From: Lepidodermella squamata
Lineage: Eukaryota > Gastrotricha
Assembly: GCA_047495785.1 (NCBI GenBank)
Contig: JBLDXI010000074.1
Span: 186,001 to 250,000, forward strand
Reading direction: 5' to 3'
DNA: 64,000 nucleotides
Shown: one piece after another, positions 34,933 to 45,549 of the stretch
How positions within the stretch are numbered: position 1 is the stretch's first letter
Layout: every line of letters begins with the position of its first letter
The notes under the pieces: model-generated
The model's input: only the letters and a program-made list of their open reading frames with translations
The model's database searches: none
Told to the model about the DNA's origin: nothing
Translations under genes and position numbers: made by a program

Positions 34933-35388
34933 ATGGCTAAGGCGGAGCCAGGCGAATTTAAATTGGCGATGGCCGCTGTCGAGTCGAATGGGGTGATTGC
35001 TGCCAAAGCGGAGGCTGTCGAGTCGGGTGGGGAATGTAAAGCGTGCCCAGGGGCGGAAAAGGTTTATCATCCGCTGGTCGACCCGGTTTGGGTATTTCGG
35101 CTTCGATTGGAGGGCGAAGACCCGTTCCATCGTGGTCGAAAACGTCGTATCCCTGTTCCAGCCCATTACGAAACTGATCGCGAAAACGGTTGGTTTTCAC
35201 CTACTTGATTCTGTTTGACGATTTCTTCATTATTTATCATGTTTTCAGCCTACTGCGAAAAATCTCGTCTACTCCGAGCGCAGCTGAAAGCCGAGGAAGA
35301 GGCTGGCCGTCAGCTGAATGCTGAACGCGACCGCCTTCAACACTTTATCATGGGTAAATTTTATGCTTCTATTAAACCTTCCGTCTGA
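34933..35388 (+). CDS. Small coiled-coil protein, unrecognised
   Basis: Proposed exons 34933-35188 and 35249-35388 (intron with a weak GTTGGT donor and a good TTTTCAG acceptor) give 131 residues. The N-terminal part is Ala/Glu-rich (MAKAEPGEFKLAMAAVESNG), followed by a basic stretch (RGRKRRIPVPAHYETD). The second exon forms a leucine-rich coiled coil (LLRAQLKAEEEAGRQLNAER). A donor GTAAAT at 35354 could instead lead to further exons. The basic region followed by a coiled coil might indicate a nuclear dimerising protein, but no family was recognised. A CCAAT-box promoter and a splice acceptor lie upstream, which supports it being a gene. Confidence 0.45.
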
Positions 35389-35486
35389 CTTTCTATTGTT
35401 TTGCGCACTGAATAAATTACATATGTGAGTCCAAATGACGAATAAGACCGGCTGAAACAGAAAATAATGCGTATAATTTGCCTTCC

Positions 35487-35762
35487 TTAATCTAACAACA
35501 CCCTACCTTTCAAATTGTGAAACGCCTTAGTTTGCTTTTCTTGCTCTTCGAACGCCCGCTTGCCTTCGTAAATGAATAGATGGCTGCAATGCATACACTG
35601 TATACCATCATCAGTCGCTTCGAAACATGGCAAGAAACGTGTAACATCCGCTAATGACCCGCTAAACTTTATTAACATCTTGCTCAAGTCAGCTTGCATT
35701 GCCGTTTCCATATTCATTGAATTTTTGCTTTCGGCTACACAAATGCACTTATATGATAGCAT
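35487..35762 (-). CDS. Minus-strand small protein or first exon with a CxxC motif
   Basis: An open frame of 91 codons from the ATG at 35762. It contains CFEATDDGIQCMHCSHLF followed by a charged helix (GKRAFEEQEKQTKAFHNLKG). The Cys pair plus a later His suggests an incomplete BED-type or similar zinc finger. AAAG followed by GTAGGG near 35514 is a good splice donor, so the real protein may continue in a further exon. The immediately upstream CCAAT/E2F-like promoter supports transcription. No family assignment is made. Confidence 0.4.
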   Translation of the reverse strand: MLSYKCICVAESKNSMNMETAMQADLSKMLIKFSGSLADVTRFLPCFEATDDGIQCMHCSHLFIYEGKRAFEEQEKQTKAFHNLKGRVLLD

Positions 35763-35764
35763 GA

Positions 35765-35892
35765 CGGAATTAGCGCGCGCCTACTAACGGCGCCAGAAAT
35801 GAACCAATCAGCGCTTAGCGTGAGCGAGGTCACCACCCTGGCGCCAAATTAGAACCAATCAGCGCAGCGCGCGCGAAAATTTCGCGCGCGAG
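35765..35892 (-). promoter_or_regulatory. GC-rich promoter with two CCAAT boxes and E2F-like sites
   Basis: CCAATCAGCG occurs at about 35804 and 35855, GGCGCCAAA (E2F-like) at 35840-35848, and the near-palindrome CGCGCGCGAAAATTTCGCGC begins at 35868. It lies directly upstream of the minus-strand start at 35762. The same CCAATCAGCG word occurs inverted in the promoter at 34685-34694. Confidence 0.5.
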
Positions 35893-36363
35893 GTGACAAA
35901 GAGTGTTTGATTGATGGAGAAAATGAAAGAGTATGGCGAATTCTCGACAAAACGGCCATCTGAGTGAAGAAAATTGTTCAAAGAGTCTTAAAAAATGTAT
36001 AAATGTGTTTATCCAGCCCGCCGACCTTTATCCTAGATAGTCTAGCAATCTAGGAACTTTCTGCTACCCTGGACCTGGATCATTTTTCATGTCTTCAGGA
36101 CTACGAGCTCCTTCTTTCAATAGAACTGAAGACATGAAAAATGATCCAGGTTTTTGGGCATTGAATATCTTCTCTAATAGGTTAATACATTCAGGCACGC
36201 CCAGTGAAGAAATATCAATGGTCATTTTTATTATTCAGCTTGGTTATTAATCAATCTATAGAGTTCTTCAATATATCTATCTACACGTTCGATTTTTTTC
36301 TGTATGCAGAATTGCTGAATGGTTATAATGTTTTGACTTCATAGATAATTTAATAATTGCAAA
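35893..36363. other. Spacer containing a perfect hairpin
   Basis: A 26-bp perfect inverted repeat, ACCTGGATCATTTTTCATGT..., occupies 36073-36098 and 36126-36151 with a 27-nt loop. An acceptor-like TTGACTTCATAG lies about 20 nt before the ATG at 36364. No other feature. Confidence 0.6.
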
Positions 36364-37407
36364 ATGATTGATGGTGCTGAAGCTGATTCTGACAGTTCTT
36401 GTAGGCAACTTGCGCTTGTAATTGCTTCTCACAACACCGATTGTAATGATCGTCGTTCGCCACTGCCATCTCCGTTGCCGTTGCCTATATTAGAAAGTAG
36501 CAGACCTCCATCCTCAAGCCCTAACTTGTGCGCATCTGCTGTTCAGAATGACTCAGGATACAATGGCAAGTCACTTCTCCAATTTGATCTACAAGAATGG
36601 GAAGCTCGTATCCATGTGGAGCTAAAAACCTTACTTCAGAAGTATTCTCCAGAAGAAGTTGCATCTCTGACGGATGTTTGCCTCGGTTTGGACAACATTC
36701 CGTGTGAAATTTGGGACGAACTACCTGCATATTTTTTTGACGAATTTAGCGTGAAAGGGATTTTTCATAAGGGAAAAATTTATATTTCCGGCAATGAAGG
36801 AAGTTGCCATGAGCGCATGGGCAGTTATTTCATTGCCGAATTTGTCTTCTTTGCGCGTGCCTGTCCTAAAATTGGCAATTATCGTCCGATAGTTACCAAT
36901 GGTGTCGCTGAGATTCGCTCCGGTGATGGCAGACCTCGCCAACCTGATGCTCAACTTGGTCGGAATATTATCAGCTCAGATGAAGCGTCTTTTTTGCCAA
37001 CTGTGGTTGTAGAAGTCCTGGTCTCTCACAATGTTCCATATCAAGAACTGGCTAATCGTTACATTACACCTTCAACTTCTGTCATGGTTTTGCTGGTTGT
37101 GAAGATCTTCCTGCCTTCCGGAAAGAGCACAAAGGCGAACCCTATGCCCGGCGAACCCACCCAGATGCTGTTTCTGCGATACGACCGTGTTAATGCCGAC
37201 CCCGTGATGATAACAGCAATTGATTTTGGCAATGAAGAATTGTGTGAAGAGCGGAAAGCGAATCTCCCAGTCAAGCGAGTAAGCAGCGAAAGTAATATCA
37301 TTACCATTGCCGCCGAATTGGTCTATTCTGGGCTCCAAGTGCCTGCCGGAGCGAAACCACTGCAATTCAACCTGGACGAAATGCGGGATGAATATTTCGG
37401 TGTATGA
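36364..37407 (+). CDS. Protein with a Uma2/PD-(D/E)XK nuclease-like region
   Basis: 347 residues, single exon. A low-complexity Ser/Pro-rich N-terminus (about 30-60, SPLPSPLPLPILES) precedes a globular region. Residues about 130-240 resemble the Uma2-type restriction-like fold: KGKIYISGNEGSCHE, IRSGDGRPRQPDAQLG with the candidate catalytic Asp, LPTVVVEVLVSH with the candidate Glu, and MVLLVVKIF with a Lys-bearing strand. Uma2 proteins are mostly bacterial; animal examples are rare and often linked to transposons or transfer. The fold is inferred from motif order only, not confirmed. The C-terminal part (ADPVMITAIDFGNEELCEER) was not recognised. An acceptor-like CATAG lies just upstream. Confidence 0.5.
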   Translation: MIDGAEADSDSSCRQLALVIASHNTDCNDRRSPLPSPLPLPILESSRPPSSSPNLCASAVQNDSGYNGKSLLQFDLQEWEARIHVELKTLLQKYSPEEVASLTDVCLGLDNIPCEIWDELPAYFFDEFSVKGIFHKGKIYISGNEGSCHERMGSYFIAEFVFFARACPKIGNYRPIVTNGVAEIRSGDGRPRQPDAQLGRNIISSDEASFLPTVVVEVLVSHNVPYQELANRYITPSTSVMVLLVVKIFLPSGKSTKANPMPGEPTQMLFLRYDRVNADPVMITAIDFGNEELCEERKANLPVKRVSSESNIITIAAELVYSGLQVPAGAKPLQFNLDEMRDEYFGV

Positions 37408-37714
37408 AACTTTGTGGCTATCTAACGTGACATGGAATTCTCGCTGATGTGAACACTGTATATAGCTCCATTTCAGACTGCCTTAGTCGTTAATAACTGT
37501 CTATTTGTTGCTCATTCGTAAATTTACTGTTCTTTCAATTCTATTTACTGTTTAATACAAGTTATACTGCGCCTGGTGGTTAATGAATACTTTCTGTCGC
37601 CCGAAATGTTTGGTTAGCCATGTAATAAATCATTAAATATATTATATAATATGGTGTAAATGTTTCTTATCATTTTCCAAAGTTCTTACGAAAGTCTCTT
37701 GTCATTTACGAAGC
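37408..37714. other. Spacer, no gene seen
   Basis: AT-rich 3' region after the Uma2-like gene. It ends where homology to the UBL family begins abruptly. Confidence 0.5.
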
Positions 37715-38353
37715 GGGCTGAAAGAACTAATCGAAAAATTAAAAGGCATTCCTTGCGACTATCAAACGTTGCTTTTCCAAGGTCGCTGCCTTGAAAATTC
37801 ATCTTCAATCGGTTTTATCCCGGAAATGTCGAAAATTGAATTGAAAATCTCTGGAAAACCGTTAGTGAAAATATCACCGTACGAGGCGCGGCTTGTCGCT
37901 AAATCGTATCTTACGACTTCTACAACAGCCGCTGAGGTGAAAGAAATTATGAAGCAATGCGATGAAAGCTGCGGGCGTTACTTTTGCTTCTTCCATGGAA
38001 CGATAATTCATGACCCTGAGGCTGTTCTAGGTGGCGATTTGATGAGAAAATTTAGGTTCAACGACGAAATCAGGCTGAGAATCAGTCCTCCTCCGGTTTT
38101 CCCGCTGGATGAGGGTGATATTCAAATTTTTATGAGTATGCTCACCAGGAAAACAAGGACTTTTCGCATTTATCCAACCGAGACAGTTGAATCACTGAAG
38201 CAAAAGGTACCTAGAATTTTTGGAGGGTATTCCGGTTGAGGCTCAACGCTTGGCGTTTGGTGGGAAGGAATTGGAAAACTGGAAGTCTATGGCGGATTAC
38301 AAAATCAAAAGAGAGAGCACGATACACCTCATGCTAAGATTGAGGGGTTGCTG
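37715..38353 (+). pseudogene. 3' half of a UBL gene, copy G, frameshifted
   Basis: Starts within unit 5 (GLKELIEKLKGIPCDYQTL) and reads through unit 6 (YFCFFHGTIIHD) into unit 7, where a one-base shift near 38210 (after SLKQKV) moves the frame. The rest reads FLEGIPVEAQRLAFGGKELE, with the K48 equivalent kept, and ends LMLRLRGC at 38353. The upstream half of the gene is absent. It is closest to copy B (the same SPPPxFPxDEGD linker). Confidence 0.75.
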
Positions 38354-38470
38354 ATCAGCTGATAACCTGGACTCTTTGGAATGCCGATTCCCATCTAATT
38401 TCGACTTTACACAGCTTTGATTAATTAAAAACCATTTTCTAATTTTCTATATAGGCTTCGAGTTTTTTTA

Positions 38471-40138
38471 ATGAAAATAATCGTCGATTTCGGATATTTC
38501 CCGCCTCAGGGTTGCCTCGAAGCCCTTGAGGTCAATTCTTTGAACGGCTCAAACCAAATCATCACACTTCAGTCTGTGATCGAAAACGAACGTGGAATTC
38601 TGTTACAATTACAGCGCCTTCGTTTTGAGGGCAAAACTGTGAAACCTGATCAAACCATCGAAACGTTTTATTCTGGCAATGTTATTCATTTTCATTGCGA
38701 ACCTCTCATTTTCTTTGAAGCCGTTGCTGGTGGGAGTTTTGATTTATCAGATCACGAATTTACGGTATCAAATACGGTCCGAGATGTGAAAAAATTGATC
38801 GAAGAGAAGCTACCGAAACCTGTGCAAGGAATTCGTGTTTTTCGAGGTCATAATTTCGCCGAAAAAATGGATGAAAATCAATCGATTGGAAAATACTCTT
38901 GCAATGAGCTAGAAATTTCCGCTCAAATTTTGGTCAGCTGCGATTATTTCACAATTTATGCCGAAATGCCGTCCGGTAAATTGATCCCGCTGACAGTTCA
39001 CCCGACCGATCGTGTTGGATACGTGAAAAGTCGGATTAAAAGTTACAACGGATTCTCGAATCAGAACGTTCGTTTCGAGTTGAAATACTCATCCATCGTT
39101 TTGAATGGCAATGCATTTATTGCGTCATTGAACTTGAAGCCATTCACGATTGTGAAAGTTGTGTTTGATAATCCGGCTACGTATGAATTTCCCGTAAAAT
39201 TGCCAGGTATGCGGAAAAATTTCGTAATTCGTTCTATCGAATTATCCAACACGATAGCTGAAATAAAGCAAAAAATCGGTGTTGCTACTTCTATGCCATC
39301 GAGCTCCTACCGTTTAATTCGAAAATCACCCGAGGAAAAATGGTTGTTGGATGAAGACTTGACGCTTTTTGAATGCGGAATCTATAATCCAGTTTCGCAA
39401 CTGGAAATTCGAGATAACAACGCTTTTTTGATCGAAAGTCAGGAAATTGGCGATTTTTACATCGAGCCAGCGGATTTGTCACTAACTGTCGTTGAACTGA
39501 AGAAGAAAATTCAAAAATTGAAAGGGATACCCACAAATTGCCAGAGTTTGACGTTCAACGGCGAATCAATCGACAATTTTCCGCTTCAATTAGCTTCATT
39601 CGGTTTGATAACCCGAATGTCGAAAATTCAGCTGAAAATCGTCGGAAAAGTGACTGTGAAAATTGCGCGTGGGCTGTGCCGATTTGTTGCTAAGGTTTGT
39701 CTATTGAATTCTTCAACTGACGACGAAGTAAAGAAAGCCTTCGAGCCTTTTGTTGACAACATCGGAGACTGCACTTGTTTCTTGCATGGGTCCGTTTTTC
39801 GCAATCTTGCGCCTTTCAAAGATGACACCGATTTTCCGATTAATTTCAATGACGTGATCTTGTTACGCTGTGTCGAAAGAACACATTTGGCTGTTGATAA
39901 AGGCGATTTTCGGATTTTGATCAAATTTCTAACCGGCTCATCTCGTTGTTTTTATGTTTTTTCGAGTGATACAATTGATGAGGTGAAAAATAAGTTGACC
40001 TACTTGGAGGGAATCCCCAATGACATGCAGCGATTGATATTTAATGGAAAACAATTGGAAGATGGTCGAACGATTTCGGATTATGCAATCAAAAAAGGAG
40101 ACACGTTGCATTTGGTTATCAGATTACGCGGTTGCTGA
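38471..40138 (+). CDS. Tandem ubiquitin-like (poly-UBL) protein, copy H
   Basis: 555 residues, one exon, seven units. It begins [14 protein letters not shown]. Units 2-3 are joined by the typical [20 protein letters not shown] strand. Unit 4 has [11 protein letters not shown], and unit 5 has [19 protein letters not shown]. Unit 7 (478-555) reads [20 protein letters not shown] then [10 protein letters not shown] and ends HLVIRLRGC, with the K48 equivalent kept and Cys at the Gly76 position. The acceptor TTTTCTATATAG lies 17 nt before the ATG. It is in the C/D/E subfamily. Confidence 0.8.
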   Translation: MKIIVDFGYFPPQGCLEALEVNSLNGSNQIITLQSVIENERGILLQLQRLRFEGKTVKPDQTIETFYSGNVIHFHCEPLIFFEAVAGGSFDLSDHEFTVSNTVRDVKKLIEEKLPKPVQGIRVFRGHNFAEKMDENQSIGKYSCNELEISAQILVSCDYFTIYAEMPSGKLIPLTVHPTDRVGYVKSRIKSYNGFSNQNVRFELKYSSIVLNGNAFIASLNLKPFTIVKVVFDNPATYEFPVKLPGMRKNFVIRSIELSNTIAEIKQKIGVATSMPSSSYRLIRKSPEEKWLLDEDLTLFECGIYNPVSQLEIRDNNAFLIESQEIGDFYIEPADLSLTVVELKKKIQKLKGIPTNCQSLTFNGESIDNFPLQLASFGLITRMSKIQLKIVGKVTVKIARGLCRFVAKVCLLNSSTDDEVKKAFEPFVDNIGDCTCFLHGSVFRNLAPFKDDTDFPINFNDVILLRCVERTHLAVDKGDFRILIKFLTGSSRCFYVFSSDTIDEVKNKLTYLEGIPNDMQRLIFNGKQLEDGRTISDYAIKKGDTLHLVIRLRGC

Positions 40139-40638
40139 ACAACGAGACGTCCTTATTTTGCAGTTATTTCAAGTTTGCGTAAAACTCGTAATTTTTTGGA
40201 GAAACTTGATGAGCCATAGAACGAAGAGTAAAAACATGCGAAAATTTGAAGGATTTGATTTCTAACTATGCATGAGAAAGAAATTTGTTTTGATTGACAT
40301 TGTTCTAACCGATTTACCAGAGAAAAAATCAAATGCGATCCCCTTAGCAAAAATTAGCTACTTTCTGATTTGGGAATTTCAAACTCGAGAATGCCTCCTC
40401 TCTATCGTTAAATCTTCTTCTTCCACGATTTGCGGTGATTTTACACAAATTATTCCTCAAATATAATGCTTTCAAGAAGGGTCCCCGCTTGCATTTGATT
40501 TCTCTCTGGTAAATTCATTTTCCAAATTTGATTGAAATTCAATAAATCAATTCAGCAGTTACACACTCTTGGTTTTTTTAGAGTTCATTCATTCACTTGC
40601 TTGAATTTGCTTTACGCTGACTGATTCAATTGTTGAAA

Positions 40639-42075
40639 ATGAATAACGCTCCAACTTCGGAAAAAGAAGCTATTATTCTTCGCTGCAAGATCCCAAGACC
40701 GGAATTTAAAATCCCAGAATTTTCCCTGCCATATTCAACCCCCACCGTTGAATTGAAATCGAAAATTCAGCATCTAATGAAACTTGAAACTTCACTCCAT
40801 CTTCGTCTATTTGTTGAACTTGGTCTAGAATTGGTCGACAATCGATCAATCGGTTTCTACGCTTGCCAGCAAGGAAAACTCGTTTTATCGGCGATAATTT
40901 TTGCTAACGATTATTTCAAAATCTCAGTCCTTATGCCGTCTGGAAAACAATTGGTACAATTTGCCGTTCATCCGACAGATTATGTTCGGGATCTGAAGAA
41001 ATCAATTCTTGGATCCGTTGGCATTCGCTCGTTGGAAGAGGTCAAACTGGTCCTAAAAAATGGATCGGTTATCATGAATGATCTGGACATCTTATCGAGT
41101 TATCAAACTAAAGCCTCGAGCGTTATTTCTTGCGACATTGAAGAGCCTAAACATTTCGAAGTAACTTTTCAGCATCCTTATTTTCGGAAAAGATTCACAA
41201 TTCGCGACGTCCTCATTACGGACAAAATCGGGGATATCAAGCGGAAAATTATGACTGCAACTTCTCTCTCATCTGACTCTTATCGATTGCACTCGGAAAA
41301 AGGGTGGTTGAAAGATGATTGCCGAACTTTATTTGAATGTGGAATTTACGATCCTTCACAGCAAATGAAAATAGCTGGTAACAACGCTTTCATCATTTCC
41401 AGCGAGGATTTCGGCGAATTTTTCATTGAACCTGCGGATTTTTCCCTCGACGTTGCCGGGTTGAAGTTGAAAATTGAAATGTTGAAGGGCGTTCTATGCA
41501 AAGACCAACTTCTCTCCTTCAATGGTAAATCGATAGATGATTTTGACAAAGAATTGATTGAAATTGTCGAATTGTGTCGCCTATCGAAGATTGAGATGAA
41601 AATCACTAAAAGTCCGACTCGCAACGTGGAAATTTCTGTCGCGTCATGTCGGATGTTTGCGAAAATTCGAGTGGACAATGACGCTACGGAGCTGGATATT
41701 AAAAATTCGATTTATCCAATTTTTCCACTCGTTCTCAGTTTCAGTTGCTACAAAAGTGAGGCGAAGACACGGATTTATTCAGTTGCCGAGTCGGAGCTTA
41801 CGACCAACGACGAAATCCTGCTCGCGGCGCTTTTTGAAGGCGACTATCAAATGTTTATTAAAGGCTTAACTGGAAGAACGTTTACGTATTGGGTGAATCA
41901 TGGCGAATTGGTGGATACGCTGAAGCAGAAAATCGAATGGTTAGAGGGCATTCCGGCGAAAAAGCAAAGATTGATCTTTTCCGGCTTCCAGCTTGAAGTG
42001 GGTAAAACCTTGGAAAGCTACGGCATATGCAAAGAGTCGACAGTTCATCTGGTTCTGCGAATGGCTGGTTGTTGA
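40639..42075 (+). CDS. Short poly-UBL protein, copy I
   Basis: 478 residues from the ATG at 40639 ([20 protein letters not shown]). It lacks the first UBL unit of the longer paralogues and starts at the equivalent of unit 2, so it has six units. Unit 7-equivalent (401-478) reads [20 protein letters not shown], with Phe at the K48 position, and ends HLVLRMAGC. The acceptor CTTGGTTTTTTTAG lies about 56 nt before the ATG. Downstream sequence (42080-42830) is homologous to the region after copy K, so copy I and its 3' flank are the ancestral duplication unit of the palindrome. AATAAA is at 42128. Confidence 0.8.
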   Translation: MNNAPTSEKEAIILRCKIPRPEFKIPEFSLPYSTPTVELKSKIQHLMKLETSLHLRLFVELGLELVDNRSIGFYACQQGKLVLSAIIFANDYFKISVLMPSGKQLVQFAVHPTDYVRDLKKSILGSVGIRSLEEVKLVLKNGSVIMNDLDILSSYQTKASSVISCDIEEPKHFEVTFQHPYFRKRFTIRDVLITDKIGDIKRKIMTATSLSSDSYRLHSEKGWLKDDCRTLFECGIYDPSQQMKIAGNNAFIISSEDFGEFFIEPADFSLDVAGLKLKIEMLKGVLCKDQLLSFNGKSIDDFDKELIEIVELCRLSKIEMKITKSPTRNVEISVASCRMFAKIRVDNDATELDIKNSIYPIFPLVLSFSCYKSEAKTRIYSVAESELTTNDEILLAALFEGDYQMFIKGLTGRTFTYWVNHGELVDTLKQKIEWLEGIPAKKQRLIFSGFQLEVGKTLESYGICKESTVHLVLRMAGC

Positions 42076-42078
42076 ATA

Positions 42079-43450
42079 CATGGAAATTGAAAATTCTGAA
42101 AATTATGTCTACTTTTTTGATAATTGCAATAAAAATTGGAATTAAATTTAAATAATCATGTTTGCAAGCTATTTCTTTCAGTTTCTTATTCGTTAGGAAT
42201 TTTTATAATTAAAGTTAGTATTTGGTACGTTTGTTTGGGTTCTGCCTCAACCCCTGCTAACTTATAGCCATATTAGCCAAATTTTCGAAATGTCACAGTG
42301 CACTCAGTTTTCAATTAAATTTTATGAAACTTGGGGAATAGTACATTGAAACACGGGGAATCATTTGATATCAAACTGCGTGACCGGGCCGCAAAAAACG
42401 AAAATAAAATGTTATGTGGCTACTGACCTTGACACCGTTGACTAGGCCTGTCTCAAAATCGTTGCCATCCGCTTTTGAAGGATTCTTTGAACTTCGAGTA
42501 TTCGCTATTGTTTGCTTACTGAATTTCGTTGCTATAACTCATCAGAAAAAATGTTGTCATCCTGAATTTTTACTCACAACAAATCGTAAGAAATCGGGCG
42601 CCCAAGGACTCATCATGACGACCTAAAGTAAAAATGTGGATTAGGTTTTACCAAGCCTGCTCCAAATAATCAAGCATTCATGTAATATATTATATTGTAA
42701 ATCGAGTACAAGGATGAAATAATTGTTTTTTAATGCGCATTTGCAATCAAAACGATTCAAGTCAAAGTCAAATCAAATCAAAGTCGAATTTATAACTCAA
42801 TTATTTAGATTTCAATGCTGAACTATATTTTTTTTTAAATATCCAGTTGCCCCTCTATTCAGGCCTCAAGATTATTTTTATGGAATAAAAATGTGTTCTA
42901 TTGAAGACAGAATTTCTGATTCGGAAGGCAGTAAGGAAAGATTATTCGCAGAAAAAAAACATGACATATAAGGTTGCGAGGTTGCTGAACAACGAGACGT
43001 GCTTATTTTGCAGTTTCAAGCTTCCGTGTAACTGTACCAAATTCTTTTGGAAAAACTTGATAAGCCATGAAAGAAAGAGTGAACATACGAACTTTGAAGG
43101 ATTTGATTTTTTTCGCATGAGAAAAAAATTAATTTGATTGGCATTGATCTAACCCGATTTACGAGAGAAAAAATCGAATGCGCTCCCCTTGCAACTGCTA
43201 GCGACTTGTTATAGGCTACATCCTGAGCCAATATCCATCTAAAAATTCAAACAGTAGCTTAATTTTCTACCATAGTCACCAATTTTCTCAGATTTGGCCA
43301 TATATTTATTACAGCCAACTGAGGCTGAAGTCAGTTCTCGCTTTAGTGTAAATACAGTTTGATTCAAAAAGTGTGCCGACCGCATCATAAACAGGCGCGT
43401 GTTCGAAGCAAGTATTGAAAAAATTGGTTCGGATTCATCCATATGTGCCG
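42079..43450. repeat. Spacer built of duplicated segments
   Basis: 42080-42830 matches 49360-50150 (3' flank of copy K). 42847-42965 matches 33525-33645. 42970-43205 matches 40125-40350 (3' flank of copy H, including TTGCTGAACAACGAGACG). No gene is supported. The order of matches records several rounds of local duplication. Confidence 0.65.
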
Positions 43451-43494
43451 CATATCGCGACTTGCGCGCCAGAACAGTGTGCCGGAAATAGAAA
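43451..43494. repeat. 44-bp repeat also present at the palindrome centre
   Basis: CATATCGCGACTTGCGCGCC and the following 24 bases (to GGAAATAGAAA) are identical at 43451-43494 and 47173-47216, and recur inverted at about 47331-47374. One copy lies just outside the left palindrome arm and the others flank its loop, which suggests a role in the rearrangement. Confidence 0.8.
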
Positions 43495-44167
43495 AATTCG
43501 AAATAGAATTCGTAAAATTCTAAAAAGGCTTTTTAGAATAATAATAATAAAGCCCCTAAAAAGGCTTTTTAGAATTTTACGAGATCAATATAAAGCTATA
43601 CGTTGATGCGTCATAATTCAGAAACGATAAAAACGTATTGAGAGCAACCGATACATAGAAAAATAAAAAAGAGAGATGTGACACGCTAATCAGGGATCTA
43701 ATCCGCATTTCCGGCCGGCTTCGCTTTAATTTTCTGGAATTTTTTTAAATTAAAATCTTCCCAATTTCAGCAATTAATTTAATGGCACGGGCTTGATAGC
43801 TATTTTTTGTAGCATGAATCACAATTTTCGCACATGACGTCGTGATTCACTAGATGGTTTTTTGCAAACTGCTCGATAAGGAATAATAGTCTCTGTGCGA
43901 AAACGTGTCTCTTATCGATATTTTCTACCAAAAGCCATTCGCTAGCCGGAAATTCTGTTTTGATAAACGTGTGAGATGGTGTCTAATTTTTTCTAATTCA
44001 AGTTGGCACCAATTACTTTTGCGTTCAGTAAATTGAACTGATCACATAACAAGCAAGGCAAAATGTTTCGAATATTCCTTATCTCAATTTTCAAAAATAG
44101 ACAAATAAAACGGGGCGCGTTTGATAACTTGGGAAATGTTTTTTTGGAAATTAAACTTATTTGTTTT

Positions 44168-44359
44168 TTAAATTAAACCTATTGGGGGAATCTTTATCAG
44201 CCAATTTACCGGAGAAATTAAAAATTTATCGGAGAAAAACCCTAAAATCCCGATGGCAATTGATAAGCCAAGAATGTGGAAAACTTTCCTGAAAGTTTCG
44301 TTAGGATCAGATCCGAGCAAATATATGGTTGGTAAAAACGCTTGGTGATTTCCTAGCAT
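44168..44359 (-). CDS. 63-residue reading frame with a hydrophobic segment, left copy
   Basis: MLGNHQAFLPTIYLLGSDPN then a hydrophobic stretch (FHILGLSIAIGILGFF) and a second weaker one. The mirror copy at 50547-50738 differs by one residue (Ile/Phe). No family is recognised; it may be chance or a fragment of a membrane protein. Confidence 0.25.
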   Translation of the reverse strand: MLGNHQAFLPTIYLLGSDPNETFRKVFHILGLSIAIGILGFFSDKFLISPVNWLIKIPPIGLI

Positions 44360-44549
44360 GTTTCAATTCTTTCTGCGATAGAGATTTTATTGCGACACGG
44401 CGGATTCACCGCATGTAGCCTGATCAACTAGTCTCGCAATATTTTTATCCACACTCCTAATCCTGAATTTTACGAGTGAATTTCACCTTTTTGCGGGCGA
44501 ATCGCCAAGTTTTATTTTTTTCTGGGGTAGAGTTGGAATTGGGCTTTGC

Positions 44550-44771
44550 ATGGCACAGCACGAATGTAACTATCTACGCCAAGCACTTGGCTTGCCAAAT
44601 TTCCAACAGCACCCGCGTTTCAGGTGGTTAAAATCAAACATGCCTCAGTTCAGCTTTGCTTGTCGAACAACGAATGGAACCGATGTACCGATGGCTATCA
44701 GAGATTTTATCGAGCGCGAGTATGATAATTTCTTCCCGATACGCAAATCCGAGTTCAGCATTGACATCTAA
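44550..44771 (+). CDS. 73-residue reading frame, left copy
   Basis: Starts MAQHECNYLRQALGLPNF and ends IRKSEFSIDI. Composition is protein-like (mixed charged and aromatic residues, FACRTTNGTDVPMAIRDF), but no domain is recognised. An identical copy lies at 50135-50356 on the other strand. The 3' flank of copy I keeps only its last few codons (42800-42830), so it predates the palindrome. Possibly the 3' fragment of a captured gene. Confidence 0.3.
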   Translation: MAQHECNYLRQALGLPNFQQHPRFRWLKSNMPQFSFACRTTNGTDVPMAIRDFIEREYDNFFPIRKSEFSIDI

Positions 44772-45549
44772 ATTGGGTTAAGAATTCGACTAAAAGTTGT
44801 GATTGCTATTGTGCATTAAAACACCAATCATTTCATCCTTGTCCTCGATTCCTAATTCCTATTGCAACACCTGATTTACAATATAATGTATTACATGAAT
44901 GCTTGATTATTTTGAGCAGGCTTGGTAAAACCTAGTCAAAATTTTTACTTTTGGTCGTCATGATGAGTCATGATGCGCCCGATTTCTAACTATTTGTTAT
45001 GAGTAAAAACTCAAGATGACAACATTCTTTTTCTGATGAGTTGTTACTACGAAATTCAACGAACACACTTTACCGAATTCTCGAAGCTCGAAAATTCTTC
45101 AAAAGCGGATGGCATCGATTGAGGCATGCCTAGTCAACGGGGTCTGGGTCAGTAGCCACGCAAGATTTTTGTTTTCGTTTTTGCGGCCCGGTCGCGCAGC
45201 CGATACGGACGAGTTTGATATCATAAGATTCCCCGTGTTTCAATGTATAATTTCCCCAAGTTTCATCAAATTTAATTGAAAACTGAGTGGAGTGTGGCAT
45301 TTCGGAAATTTGAAAATGTGGCTATGATATGGTTAGATTAGCTAAGGTTGACAAGGCCTGGATTGAGACAGAACCCAAAAAACTTACCAAATATGAGTAT
45401 ATATACTCAATCGAAGTAGTAAGTTGAGTATAAAAATTCCTAACGAATATGAAACTAAAAAATAGCTTGGAAACCTGTTTACTTAAATTTAATTCCAATT
45501 TATTTTGCAATCATCAAAAAATTAGACAAAGTTGAAAGTCTCCATATAT

